Assembly: GCA_002840435.1 (NCBI GenBank)
Contig: PHAT01000002.1
Coordinates: forward strand, 476,597 to 540,596
Source of the DNA: Deltaproteobacteria bacterium HGW-Deltaproteobacteria-6
GTDB lineage: Bacteria > Desulfobacterota > Syntrophia > Syntrophales > Smithellaceae
Length of the DNA: 64,000 bases
Direction of reading: 5' to 3'
Shown: positions 25,033 through 33,952 of the stretch, piece by piece
How positions within the stretch are numbered: position 1 is the first letter of the stretch
Layout: each line of letters begins with the position of its first letter
Program-made: the position numbers and the translations under genes
Notes under the pieces: model-generated
Told to the model about the DNA's origin: nothing
What the model saw: only the letters and a program-made list of their open reading frames with translations
Database searches by the model: none

Positions 25033-27621
25033 ATGAGATTTGATAAATTTACATTAAAAGTTCAGGAAGCCATCCAGGATGCGCAGTCGCTGGCCGGTTC
25101 CATGGGACATCAGTCCATTGAACCTGAGCATCTTTTGATATGTTTTTTACGTCAGGAAGACGGCATTGCCGGCGCCGTCATGAATAAGCTGAACGCTTCG
25201 CCGCAGCAGACGGAGCAGGAGCTCGAACGGTATTTAAAGAAACAGCCAAGTGTTCAGGGCGCCGGTTCAGGCCAGGTATATATGGGCGGAAGGCTCAATA
25301 AAATATTTGACAAGGCGATGACGGAAGCGGCGCAGCTCAAGGACGAATATGTCAGCGCCGAGCACGTGCTGGTCGTGATCGCTGAAGAAAAAGAAGGACA
25401 GGCCGGGAAAATCCTGCGTCAGGCGGGGGTGACCAGGGACAATATCTTTAAAGTGCTGGTCGATATTCGCGGCAATCAGCGAGTGACCGATCCGAATCCG
25501 GAAGGCAAATATCAGGCCCTGGAACGCTATGCCAGGGATTTCAACGAGCTGGCGAAAAAAGGTTTGTTCGATCCGGTGATCGGCCGCGATGAGGAAATTC
25601 GCCGCATCATGCAGGTGCTCTCACGGCGCACCAAGAATAATCCGGTGCTCATCGGTGAACCGGGCGTAGGCAAGACGGCTATCGTGGAGGGGCTGGCGCA
25701 GCGGATTGTCAATGGTGACGTTCCTGAAAACCTGAAGAACAAACGCGTGATCGGACTGGATGTCGGAGCGTTGATCGCCGGCGCGAAGTACCGCGGCGAG
25801 TTTGAAGAACGTCTGAAAGCGGTTTTAAAGGAGGTCATCAGTTCCGAAGGGGAGATCATTCTCTTTATCGATGAAATCCATACCGTTGTCGGAGCCGGTG
25901 CGGCGGAAGGATCGATGGACGCGTCCAACATGCTTAAACCTGCGCTGGCTCGGGGCGAACTGCGCTGCGTGGGCGCGACGACGCTCAATGAATACCGTAA
26001 ATACATCGAGAAGGACGCGGCGCTGGAACGGCGTTTTCAGCCTGTTTTAGTCAAGGAGCCAACGGTGGAAGATACGATCGCCATCCTGCGCGGCCTCAAA
26101 GAACGCTATGAAGTGCATCACGGGGTGCGCATCAAGGATTCGGCCATCGTGGCTGCCGCCACGCTGTCGCATCGCTACATTACCGACCGGTTTTTGCCGG
26201 ACAAAGCAGTGGATCTCATCGATGAAGCCGCATCTAGGCTGAGGATAGAGCTCGACTCCATGCCATCCGAGATCGACACGATTGACCGGAAAATTATTCA
26301 GCTGGAAATTGAAAAGCAATCGCTCAAGAAGGATACGGATAAGGCCGCAAAAGAGCGGCGTGACAAGATCGAAAAGGAACTGGCTGAACTCAAATCCAGT
26401 ATGGATCAAATGAAAGTGCACTGGTCTTTGGAAAAAGATATTATTAAAAAAATTCAGCATATCAAAAGCCAGACGGAATCACTGAAAACAGAGGAGGTCA
26501 ATGCCCAGCGGGAAGGCAATCTGGCGAAAGCCGCGGAGATCCGCTACGGCAAACTGGTTGCGCTGGATCGCGAACTTCTGGAAGAGCAGAAAAAACTGGA
26601 AGAAACGCAGAAGAACAACCAGATGCTCAAGGAAGAAGTGGATGCCGAAGATGTGGCGGAAGTCGTTGCCAACTGGACGGGCATTCCGCTTTCCCGCATG
26701 ATGGAAAGCGATGTGCAAAAGCTCATCCACATGGACGAACGGCTCAAACTGCGCGTGATCGGTCAGGATGACGGAATTGGAGCGGTATCCGCCGCGTTAA
26801 GGAGGGCGCGTTCCGGCTTGCAGGACCCCAACCGTCCGATCGGATCTTTTATTTTTCTGGGGCCGACCGGTGTCGGCAAAACCGAGCTGGCCCGGGCGCT
26901 GGCGGAATTCATGTTCGATAATGAACAGGCCATGATCCGCATCGATATGTCCGAGTATATGGAGAAGCATGCGGTGGCGCGTCTGATTGGCGCTCCGCCC
27001 GGTTATGTCGGTTATGACGAGGGCGGTTATCTGACGGAAGCCGTTCGACGGAAGCCATACAGTGTTTTACTTTTCGATGAAATTGAAAAGGCGCATCCGG
27101 ATGTGTTCAATATTCTGCTGCAGATTCTGGATGACGGCAGGCTTACCGACGGTCATGGCCGCACGGTCGATTTCAAGAATACCGTGGTGATCATGACGTC
27201 CAATGTGGGCAGTCAGTGGATTCAGGATCCGGCGCTCGACGATGAAGAGAAGCAGAATCGCTCGATGGAAGTGCTGCGTGCGACGTTTAAGCCTGAATTT
27301 TTAAACCGTATCGACGACATTATTATGTTCCACGCGCTGGCTTTGGAAGATCTCTATCGAATCGTCGATATTCAACTGGGCCTGATCGATAAGCGGCTCA
27401 AGGAACGCAAACTCAGCATCGAATTGACAGACACGGCGAAAAAATATATAGCCGAACAGGGTTACAGTCCGGTTTACGGGGCGCGGCCGCTCAAGCGCTC
27501 GCTGCAAAAACTTATTTTGGATCCATTGGCGCTGGATATTCTGGGCGGGAAATTCTCCGAAGGAGACCACATCGTCATCGGCGTGTCCAAAGGTGCTATT
27601 ACCTTCAGCAAGAAAAGTTAA
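25033..27621 (+). CDS. clpB: ATP-dependent disaggregase ClpB
   Basis: An 862-residue Hsp100 chaperone that rescues aggregated proteins with DnaK. The Clp N domain (1-145) has [15 protein letters not shown]. The first AAA domain has Walker [10 protein letters not shown] and Walker [10 protein letters not shown]. The coiled-coil M domain is present (about 400-530), which separates ClpB from ClpA and ClpC. The second AAA domain has [26 protein letters not shown] precedes two ATG codons; 25033 has the better spacing. It begins about 13 bases after the diadenylate cyclase stop, so the two are probably co-transcribed. Confidence 0.97.
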   Translation: MRFDKFTLKVQEAIQDAQSLAGSMGHQSIEPEHLLICFLRQEDGIAGAVMNKLNASPQQTEQELERYLKKQPSVQGAGSGQVYMGGRLNKIFDKAMTEAAQLKDEYVSAEHVLVVIAEEKEGQAGKILRQAGVTRDNIFKVLVDIRGNQRVTDPNPEGKYQALERYARDFNELAKKGLFDPVIGRDEEIRRIMQVLSRRTKNNPVLIGEPGVGKTAIVEGLAQRIVNGDVPENLKNKRVIGLDVGALIAGAKYRGEFEERLKAVLKEVISSEGEIILFIDEIHTVVGAGAAEGSMDASNMLKPALARGELRCVGATTLNEYRKYIEKDAALERRFQPVLVKEPTVEDTIAILRGLKERYEVHHGVRIKDSAIVAAATLSHRYITDRFLPDKAVDLIDEAASRLRIELDSMPSEIDTIDRKIIQLEIEKQSLKKDTDKAAKERRDKIEKELAELKSSMDQMKVHWSLEKDIIKKIQHIKSQTESLKTEEVNAQREGNLAKAAEIRYGKLVALDRELLEEQKKLEETQKNNQMLKEEVDAEDVAEVVANWTGIPLSRMMESDVQKLIHMDERLKLRVIGQDDGIGAVSAALRRARSGLQDPNRPIGSFIFLGPTGVGKTELARALAEFMFDNEQAMIRIDMSEYMEKHAVARLIGAPPGYVGYDEGGYLTEAVRRKPYSVLLFDEIEKAHPDVFNILLQILDDGRLTDGHGRTVDFKNTVVIMTSNVGSQWIQDPALDDEEKQNRSMEVLRATFKPEFLNRIDDIIMFHALALEDLYRIVDIQLGLIDKRLKERKLSIELTDTAKKYIAEQGYSPVYGARPLKRSLQKLILDPLALDILGGKFSEGDHIVIGVSKGAITFSKKS

Positions 27622-27626
27622 AGAGG

Positions 27627-27651
27627 CAGGGGCGGGTTTAGCCCGCCCCTG
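27627..27651. repeat. GC-rich perfect hairpin after clpB
   Basis: CAGGGGCGGG and CCCGCCCCTG pair perfectly over ten bases around TTTAG. No T run follows, so it is more likely an mRNA-stabilising hairpin or a dispersed palindrome than a classical terminator. Confidence 0.5.
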
Positions 27652-27678
27652 TAAACAGAAAACCAGGGGGGTGGTGTC

Positions 27679-28068
27679 ATGGCAGAAGAGAAGAAAGGCG
27701 AAGGATTTGTCATTAAAGATAAACGTTTTTCGGAAGAATCGGAGAGCAAAGAGGAACCAGTGGTCCGGAGCGGACCGGATGTGAAAGAAAAAATGGAAAA
27801 ACATACCACTGAACCGTTGGACTATCCTCAGGTCAATTTCACAAATTTTGTCATATCACTCAGCACGTCCGCTCTTTTTCAGTTCGGCGATTTTCCCGAA
27901 TATGAAGGAGGCAAGGCTGAGAAAAATCTTCCGGCCGCCAAACAGACAATCGACATTCTGGACATGCTCAATGAAAAAACCAAAGGTAATCTGGATCAAA
28001 ATGAAGCCAGCCTGATCCAGGGCGTGCTTTACGAACTGAAAATGCGTTATGTCAAAGAAAAAGTTTGA
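27679..28068 (+). CDS. DUF1844-family protein
   Basis: A 129-residue protein. A disordered, charged N-terminal third precedes the DUF1844 core: VNFTNFVISLSTSALFQFGD and AKQTIDILDMLNEKTKGNLD, ending in a helix with LYELKMRYV. GGGGGGTGG precedes the ATG. The family is common in Desulfobacterota and Acidobacteria and has no assigned function. It directly precedes ispE, whose possible starts overlap or abut its stop, so both are co-expressed. Confidence 0.85.
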   Translation: MAEEKKGEGFVIKDKRFSEESESKEEPVVRSGPDVKEKMEKHTTEPLDYPQVNFTNFVISLSTSALFQFGDFPEYEGGKAEKNLPAAKQTIDILDMLNEKTKGNLDQNEASLIQGVLYELKMRYVKEKV

Positions 28069-28069
28069 C

Positions 28070-28909
28070 ATGCGCAGTCAGGCCCCGGCGAAAATCAACC
28101 TTTTGCTGCGCATTCTTCGGAAGCGTCCAGATGGTTACCACGATCTGGCTTCCGTGATGCAGCAGATATCCATCTATGATGAATTGACCTATTCCCTCCG
28201 CCCGGAGGGAATAGTGCTTCATTGCCCAGGCACAGATCTTCCCGTCAATGAAGACAACTTGGTATACCGTGCCACCCGCGCACTTTTTAATTTCACAGGC
28301 TACAAGGGCGGCGTCGAAATAATTCTGGATAAAAAAATTCCCTCGGCTGCCGGGTTGGGCGGCGGGAGTTCCGATGCCGCAGCAACCCTTATGGCGTTAA
28401 ATGACTTATGTTCACTGAACGTCAGTCAGGCTGATCTGATGCAAATTGGCGCAAAACTCGGAGCGGATGTTCCTTTTTTTATTTTTGGGCGAAACGCCTT
28501 TGCAACGGGCATCGGCGATGAACTCCAAGTCCTCCCTGAGATGCCAAAACTTAACATGATTTTAATAAATCCCGCCTTCCCGCTCTCCACAAAAACGGTT
28601 TATGAAGGTCTTAATTTAACATTGACAAAGAATAAAAATAATTATAGCATTCCGCGATTTTACGCACTAGGTGACGTAATTCGGGAATTGCATAATGATT
28701 TAGAGTCTGTGTCGATTCAGATGCATCCCGAATTAAACGATTTCAAGCGAATGCTGGTGAAAGAAGGCGCCCTGGGTGCATTGATGTCGGGCAGTGGCCC
28801 CACGCTGTTTGGTATTTTTAAAGATGAAAAAAAAGCCAAAGAAGCGCGGGATGCCATATTGAAAAAAGTTTCCGGAGAATGTCTGGTTTTCTTTGCCCAA
28901 TCACTGTAA
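28070..28909 (+). CDS. ispE: 4-diphosphocytidyl-2-C-methyl-D-erythritol kinase
   Basis: A 279-residue GHMP kinase of the non-mevalonate isoprenoid pathway; it phosphorylates CDP-methylerythritol with ATP. It has the N-terminal APAKINLLLRI, RPDGYHDL, the ATP-binding loop PSAAGLGGGSSDAAA and the C-terminal GALMSGSGPTLFGIF. The ATG at 28070 gives an N-terminus like that of E. coli IspE; the ATG at 28049, overlapping DUF1844, is an alternative. Its presence indicates isoprenoid synthesis by the MEP route. It is followed by tRNA-Gln and prs, a common order in proteobacteria. Confidence 0.95.
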   Translation: MRSQAPAKINLLLRILRKRPDGYHDLASVMQQISIYDELTYSLRPEGIVLHCPGTDLPVNEDNLVYRATRALFNFTGYKGGVEIILDKKIPSAAGLGGGSSDAAATLMALNDLCSLNVSQADLMQIGAKLGADVPFFIFGRNAFATGIGDELQVLPEMPKLNMILINPAFPLSTKTVYEGLNLTLTKNKNNYSIPRFYALGDVIRELHNDLESVSIQMHPELNDFKRMLVKEGALGALMSGSGPTLFGIFKDEKKAKEARDAILKKVSGECLVFFAQSL

Positions 28910-28949
28910 TAGCTGAATTTATTCGGTATTATAATTAATAGAGGGACGA

Positions 28950-29024
28950 TGGGGCGTCGTCAAGCGGTAAGACACAGGATTTTGGTTCCTGCACTCGGAG
29001 GTTCGAATCCTCCCGCCCCAGCCA
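28950..29024 (+). tRNA. tRNA-Gln (anticodon TTG)
   Basis: A 75-base cloverleaf including encoded CCA. Acceptor strands TGGGGCG and CGCCCCA pair. The anticodon arm is CAGGA-TTTTGGT-TCCTG, anticodon TTG. The T arm is GGAGG-TTCGAAT-CCTCC. It lies between ispE and prs. Confidence 0.97.
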
Positions 29025-29049
29025 AAAATGACTGCGGAGAAATATTTAA

Positions 29050-29991
29050 ATGCTAGAAAGAATTAGGATTTTTTCCGGTAACGCCAATATATCACTGGCG
29101 CAGAAAATATGCGAAAAATTGGGCGTACCCTTGGGAAAAGCCAACGTTACCACCTTCAGTGATGGAGAAACGCGCGTCGAGATTAATGAAAACGTGCGAG
29201 GGATGGATGTTTTCATTATCCAGTCCACCTGCACGCCGGTGAACGTCACCTTAATGGAATTGCTCATCATGAGTGATGCCATGAAAAGGGCCTCGGCCGA
29301 CCGCATTACCGCCGTCGTTCCTTATTATGGATATGCCAGACAGGATCGAAAAGTTGCTCCCCGCGCACCGATTTCGGCAAAATTAGTAGCGGATCTGATT
29401 ACCACCGCAGGCGCCCAACGCCTTTTATCCATGGATTTGCATGCCGGCCAGATTCAGGGGTTTTTCAATATCCCTGTGGATAATCTTTTTGCCACACCGG
29501 TTTTGATTGATTACATGAAAAAGAATTATGAGGATAATGTAGTGGTTGTATCGCCGGATACCGGCGGCGTGGAAAGAGCCAGAGCATTCGGCAAAAGGTT
29601 GGGGGCGTCTCTGGCCATTATCGATAAAAGAAGAGAAGGTCCCAATGAAGCTCAGGTGATGAATATCATTGGTAATATTAAGGGAAAACGCGTCATTATT
29701 CTGGATGATATGGTTGATACGGCAGGAACCGTCGTTCAGGCGGCCAATGCTCTGACGGACGCTGGTGCTCTGGAAGTATCGGTTTGCTGTACCCATCCGG
29801 TTTTATCGGGTCCGGCGATTGATCGCATTGAAAGCTCCAATATCAAGGAATTTGTTGTAACGGATACGATTCCATTGAGTGAGAGAGCGTCCAATTGTAA
29901 CAGAATAAAGATATTGTCGGTGTCCGGCCTGTTATCCGAGGCTGTGCGCCGCATATACTATAACGATTCAGTAAGCTCATTATTTATTTAG
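29050..29991 (+). CDS. prs: Ribose-phosphate pyrophosphokinase
   Basis: A 313-residue PRPP synthetase, transferring pyrophosphate from ATP to ribose 5-phosphate for nucleotide, histidine and tryptophan synthesis. It has [25 protein letters not shown] (ATP loop), [11 protein letters not shown] and the PRPP-binding loop [11 protein letters not shown] near residues 217-227. Length and motifs are standard. It follows tRNA-Gln by 25 bases and precedes rplY and pth, the usual prs-rplY-pth order. Confidence 0.97.
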   Translation: MLERIRIFSGNANISLAQKICEKLGVPLGKANVTTFSDGETRVEINENVRGMDVFIIQSTCTPVNVTLMELLIMSDAMKRASADRITAVVPYYGYARQDRKVAPRAPISAKLVADLITTAGAQRLLSMDLHAGQIQGFFNIPVDNLFATPVLIDYMKKNYEDNVVVVSPDTGGVERARAFGKRLGASLAIIDKRREGPNEAQVMNIIGNIKGKRVIILDDMVDTAGTVVQAANALTDAGALEVSVCCTHPVLSGPAIDRIESSNIKEFVVTDTIPLSERASNCNRIKILSVSGLLSEAVRRIYYNDSVSSLFI

Positions 29992-30005
29992 GAGGAGAGG
30001 GGTAA

Positions 30006-30659
30006 ATGGAAATAACCGATTTAGCGGCACAGGTCCGTAAAGAACAGAAAAAAGGTCCAGCCCGCCGATTGCGGCAGCAAGGATTTGTGCCGGCTATTTT
30101 TTACGGCGGATCTACAGAAAACATTCAGCTGGCCGTAAAGAGCATTGATCTGCTGAAGCTGCGCAAAGAGAAGAAAGTTCACTCCTTCATCAAGCTGATT
30201 ATTGATGACGGTGGCAAGAAACTGGAAAAACTTTCTTTGATTAAGGAATTGCAGATTCAGCCCTTGACCGGCAAGATGTTTCACGCTGATTTCTACGAAG
30301 TGGATATGAAAAAGAAGCTGGAATTTGACGTTACTCTGAATTTTACGGGTAAATCCATCGGCGTGGAAAACGGCGGAGAACTCCAGCATATCAAACGCGA
30401 AGTGAAGGTTTTGTGTCTACCGGCGGATCTGCCTGATCATATTGATGTGGATATTACAGCCATTGATATTGGTCATTCCATTAAAGTCAAAGACATCAAG
30501 ATTCCTGATGGTCTGATCCATCTGGATCCTCCGGATGCCGCTGTTGTATCAGTTGCCGCAGTCAAAGTCGTTAAGATAGAAGCTGCTGAAGCAGTTGCGG
30601 CGGAAGGTGCAGCTGCTGCTGAACCCGCAAAAGAAGAGAAGAAAGAAAAGGAAAAGTAA
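30006..30659 (+). CDS. rplY: 50S ribosomal protein bL25 (Ctc-type, with C-terminal extension)
   Basis: A 217-residue protein of the long TL5/Ctc form that binds 5S rRNA. The N-terminal L25 domain has RKEQKKGPARRLRQQGFVPA and the C-terminal beta domain spans about residues 98-185. An alanine/glutamate-rich tail (EAAEAVAAEGAAAAEPAKEE) ends the protein. AGGAGGAGAGGGG precedes the ATG. It lies between prs and pth. Confidence 0.95.
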   Translation: MEITDLAAQVRKEQKKGPARRLRQQGFVPAIFYGGSTENIQLAVKSIDLLKLRKEKKVHSFIKLIIDDGGKKLEKLSLIKELQIQPLTGKMFHADFYEVDMKKKLEFDVTLNFTGKSIGVENGGELQHIKREVKVLCLPADLPDHIDVDITAIDIGHSIKVKDIKIPDGLIHLDPPDAAVVSVAAVKVVKIEAAEAVAAEGAAAAEPAKEEKKEKEK

Positions 30660-30743
30660 AGTTTATCTAGAATTGGGCGGGAGATCATGCTTCCCTCTGC
30701 TTTGGCAAAAATATTTTTTCGTTTTCGAAGAGAGAGGGAGCAA

Positions 30744-31337
30744 ATGTCGCATCTGATTGTAGGCTTGGGTAATCCGGGCAAACGCTACGAGCCGACCCGG
30801 CACAACATCGGGTTCATGGCTCTGGATGCACTGGCCGCTCAATTGGAAATAGCATTGAAACAGAAGAGCTTCAATGCATTGTGGGGCAAGGGAACCATCG
30901 CCGGGAACAATGTTCTGCTGGCCCAGCCTCAAACATTCATGAATTTGAGTGGTACTGCGGTAAGGCAGTTACAGTCGTTCTTTAAAACTGAAATCAGCAA
31001 TCTCATCGTTATTCACGATGATCTCGACTTGCCTTTTGGTGCAATCCGACTGAAGGCGGGAGGAGGGACTGCCGGTCATAAAGGGCTGGCATCTATCGAG
31101 TCTAACTTGGGAACTTCTGAATTTATCAGGGTGAGACTGGGTATTGGCAAACCAGTTGACAAATCCCGAATTGAGGGTTATGTGTTGGAGCCCTTTCGGA
31201 AGGAAGAGCAAATCGTGTTGCCAGAATTGCTTCAGCGGGCAGCCGATGCGAGTGCTGAAATTGTTTTGAACGGTCTGCAGAAAGCCATAGGCAAGTACCA
31301 GACAAAAAATATAAATTTTTTAAAGAAGGAGGACTAG
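30744..31337 (+). CDS. pth: Peptidyl-tRNA hydrolase
   Basis: A 197-residue enzyme that frees tRNA from stalled peptidyl-tRNA. The start at 30744 (MSHLIVGLGNPGKRYEPTRH) has GAGGGAG just upstream; the frame from 30687 is rejected as too long. Catalytic His20 is in TRHNIGF. Also visible are PQTFMNLSG and the HDDLDLPFGAIRLK and GGGTAGHKGLASIE motifs. Length is normal. Confidence 0.96.
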   Translation: MSHLIVGLGNPGKRYEPTRHNIGFMALDALAAQLEIALKQKSFNALWGKGTIAGNNVLLAQPQTFMNLSGTAVRQLQSFFKTEISNLIVIHDDLDLPFGAIRLKAGGGTAGHKGLASIESNLGTSEFIRVRLGIGKPVDKSRIEGYVLEPFRKEEQIVLPELLQRAADASAEIVLNGLQKAIGKYQTKNINFLKKED

Positions 31338-31340
31338 TTA

Positions 31341-33782
31341 ATGTTTAAAGAAAAAAGAAGTATTTGGACATTTTTACTGAGCACCTTGATGACGCTGCTC
31401 ATGGCTGGCACGGCGTTTGCCAGTGAGGCGGACATCAAGTTGCCGGATCTGACTCAGGTCAGTTTTTTGGGCGGCCAGCTTTCCGGCATGATGATTTTAA
31501 ATGTCGGCCTGCTCATCTGTGTCATTGGTCTGGCATTCGGTATTATGCAGTATGTGCAAACCAAGAATCTGCCGGCTCACCAGGCTATGCTCGATGTTTC
31601 CCAGACCATTTGGGAAACCTGCAAGACCTATTTGTTCCAGCAGGGTAAATTCCTTATCGGTTTATGGATCCTGATCGCCATTTGTATGATTTACTACTTT
31701 GGCGCTCTGTCCCACATGCCCGCGGGAAACATCATAATCATTCTGATTTGCTCGATTCTGGGTATCCTGGGATCTTACTCGGTGGCCTGGTTCGGTATCC
31801 GCATCAACACCGTGGCCAACTCCCGCGCCGCCTTCTCTTCCTTAAGCGGCAATCCCATGAATATCGTGAACATCTGTCTGCGTTCCGGCATGAGCGTCGG
31901 CCTTCTTCTGGTCAGCATTGAACTTTTCTTCATGATCATGATCCTCGGCTATATTCCCAAAGAATTGGTCGGCCCAAGCTTCATTGGTTTTGCTATCGGT
32001 GAATCTCTAGGCGCTTCCGCTCTGCGTATCTGCGGTGGTATCTTCACCAAGATTGCCGACATCGGTTCCGACCTGATGAAAATCGTCTTCCATCTTCCCG
32101 AAGACGACCCGAAAAACCCGGGTGTTATCGCCGACTGTACGGGCGACAACGCGGGTGACAGCGTCGGCCCCACGGCAGACGGTTTTGAAACCTACGGTGT
32201 AACCGGTGTTGCTCTGATCACGTTCCTGGCGCTGGCTCTGGCCGGCAATCCTGAAATGGGCGGCAAACTCATCATCTGGATCTTCGCCATGAGAATCCTC
32301 ATGATCCTCACGTCTCTGCTTTCCTATTTCGTCAACGACGGTATTTGCAAGGCTGCATTTGCCGGTAAAAAAGAATTTAATTTTGAGCATCCCTTAACCT
32401 ATCTGGTTTGGATCACCTCGATCGTTTCTATCGTTGTTACTTTCGTGGCCAGTTATGTTCTGCTGGGTTCCGGTCTTGATCCCAAGTACGCTGAATTGTG
32501 GTGGGCCCTCTCCGTGATCATCAGCTGCGGAACCATCGCCGGTGCATTGATTCCGGAATTCACCAAAATATTCACCAGCACCTCGTCCCGTCACTGCGAA
32601 GAAGTTGTTAATGCTTCCAAACAGGGCGGTCCGTCGCTGAACATTCTGTCCGGCCTGGTTGCCGGTAACTTCTCCGCTTTCTGGCTCGGCCTGGTTATCG
32701 CGTTCTTAATGTTCGTTTCTTACATGGTATCAAAAAACCCCTCCGTCATGGCTTTGATGCCGCCCGCATTCGCTTTTGCGGCGCCGGTGTTTGCCTTCGG
32801 TCTGGTCGCCTTCGGTTTCCTGGGCATGGGCCCCGTTACCATCGCGGTGGACAGCTTCGGACCGGTTTCCGACAATGCACAGTCCATTTATGAACTGTCG
32901 TTGATCGAATCCCGCAAGGATGCTGCAGAAGTAGTTAAGAAAGCATACGGTATTGCACCTGACTTTGAGCTGGCCAAACATTATCTGGAATCCGGCGACG
33001 GCGCAGGTAATACCTTCAAAGCAACAGCCAAACCCGTGCTGATCGGCACCGCCGTTGTCGGCGCCACCACCATGGTATTCGGCATCATCATTCTGCTCGA
33101 AGGTCTCTTCGGCAATGTTATCGCTAAACTGTCCCTGGTTCAGCCGGAAATCATTCTGGGCCTGATCATGGGCGGCGCGGTCATTTACTGGTTCTGCGGC
33201 GCTTCGATTCAGGCCGTCACCACCGGTTCTTATCAGGCCGTTGTGTTCATCAAAAAGAACATCAACCTGGATAAAGCGGAAGCTTCCATTGAAGACTCCA
33301 AGAAAGTCGTTCAGATTTGCACCCAGTACGCTCAGAAGGGCATGATCAACATCTTCATCGTGATTTTCTTCATGTGTCTGGCGCTGGCCTTCTTTAACCC
33401 CTACTTCTTCATCGGTTATCTGATCGGCATCGCTTTCTTCGGTCTGTTCCAGGCGATCTTCATGGCCAATGCCGGCGGTTGCTGGGATAACGCCAAGAAG
33501 ATTGTTGAAGTCGACCTCAAAATGAAAAACACCCCGCTGCATGAAGCAAGCGTAGTCGGCGACACCGTCGGCGACCCCTTCAAAGATACATCTTCCGTCT
33601 CTTTGAACCCGGTTATCAAATTCACGACCCTGTTTGGTCTTTTGGCAACAGAAATTGCCGTCACCATGAAGGATCAGAATTTGAAGTATGGTGTGGCAGT
33701 TGTTTGCTTCGCTATCGCTCTGATCTTCGTGTATCGTTCTTTCTACGGCATGAGAATCGCCAGCGAAAAACTGGGTGAATAA
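31341..33782 (+). CDS. hppA: Membrane-bound ion-pumping pyrophosphatase, divergent form
   Basis: An 813-residue integral membrane enzyme that couples pyrophosphate hydrolysis to H+ (or Na+) export. It is longer than the usual 670-720 residues and begins with a signal-like segment (residues 8-27). The active-site loops are recognisable but changed: ADIGSDLMKIV in place of ADVGADLVGKV, and DCTGDNAGDSVGPTADGFE in place of DNVGDNVGDVAGMGADLFE. TIAVDSFGPVSDNAQ and GDTVGDPFKDTSS are conserved. GNTFKA has lysine at the position linked to potassium independence. AAGGAGG precedes the ATG and a terminator follows. In syntrophs such pumps recover energy from PPi made by acyl-CoA synthetases. Ion specificity is not certain. 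Confidence 0.93.
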   Translation: MFKEKRSIWTFLLSTLMTLLMAGTAFASEADIKLPDLTQVSFLGGQLSGMMILNVGLLICVIGLAFGIMQYVQTKNLPAHQAMLDVSQTIWETCKTYLFQQGKFLIGLWILIAICMIYYFGALSHMPAGNIIIILICSILGILGSYSVAWFGIRINTVANSRAAFSSLSGNPMNIVNICLRSGMSVGLLLVSIELFFMIMILGYIPKELVGPSFIGFAIGESLGASALRICGGIFTKIADIGSDLMKIVFHLPEDDPKNPGVIADCTGDNAGDSVGPTADGFETYGVTGVALITFLALALAGNPEMGGKLIIWIFAMRILMILTSLLSYFVNDGICKAAFAGKKEFNFEHPLTYLVWITSIVSIVVTFVASYVLLGSGLDPKYAELWWALSVIISCGTIAGALIPEFTKIFTSTSSRHCEEVVNASKQGGPSLNILSGLVAGNFSAFWLGLVIAFLMFVSYMVSKNPSVMALMPPAFAFAAPVFAFGLVAFGFLGMGPVTIAVDSFGPVSDNAQSIYELSLIESRKDAAEVVKKAYGIAPDFELAKHYLESGDGAGNTFKATAKPVLIGTAVVGATTMVFGIIILLEGLFGNVIAKLSLVQPEIILGLIMGGAVIYWFCGASIQAVTTGSYQAVVFIKKNINLDKAEASIEDSKKVVQICTQYAQKGMINIFIVIFFMCLALAFFNPYFFIGYLIGIAFFGLFQAIFMANAGGCWDNAKKIVEVDLKMKNTPLHEASVVGDTVGDPFKDTSSVSLNPVIKFTTLFGLLATEIAVTMKDQNLKYGVAVVCFAIALIFVYRSFYGMRIASEKLGE

Positions 33783-33803
33783 TTTAAGATAACCCTTAAC
33801 CTT

Positions 33804-33838
33804 AAAAGGCGCTCCCGAAACGGAGCGCCTTTTTTTTC
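33804..33838 (+). terminator. Rho-independent terminator of hppA
   Basis: GGCGCTCC and GGAGCGCC pair perfectly over eight bases around CGAAAC and are followed by eight or more T residues. It lies 22 bases after the hppA stop codon. Confidence 0.9.
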
Positions 33839-33952
33839 TCAGATCAGGAAAGCATTCTAATCTGCACGTCCATTATCTGATATCCAATATGGTGTGAGGG
33901 GACGCAAATCTGGCTGCCTTGCTCTATTAAGGATTGTGGGCTTAATGTTTTT

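Noticed and set aside
32730..33542. A 270-codon frame antisense to hppA
   Set aside because: It lies entirely opposite a secure gene, has no ribosome site and its composition is a shadow of the membrane-protein codons.
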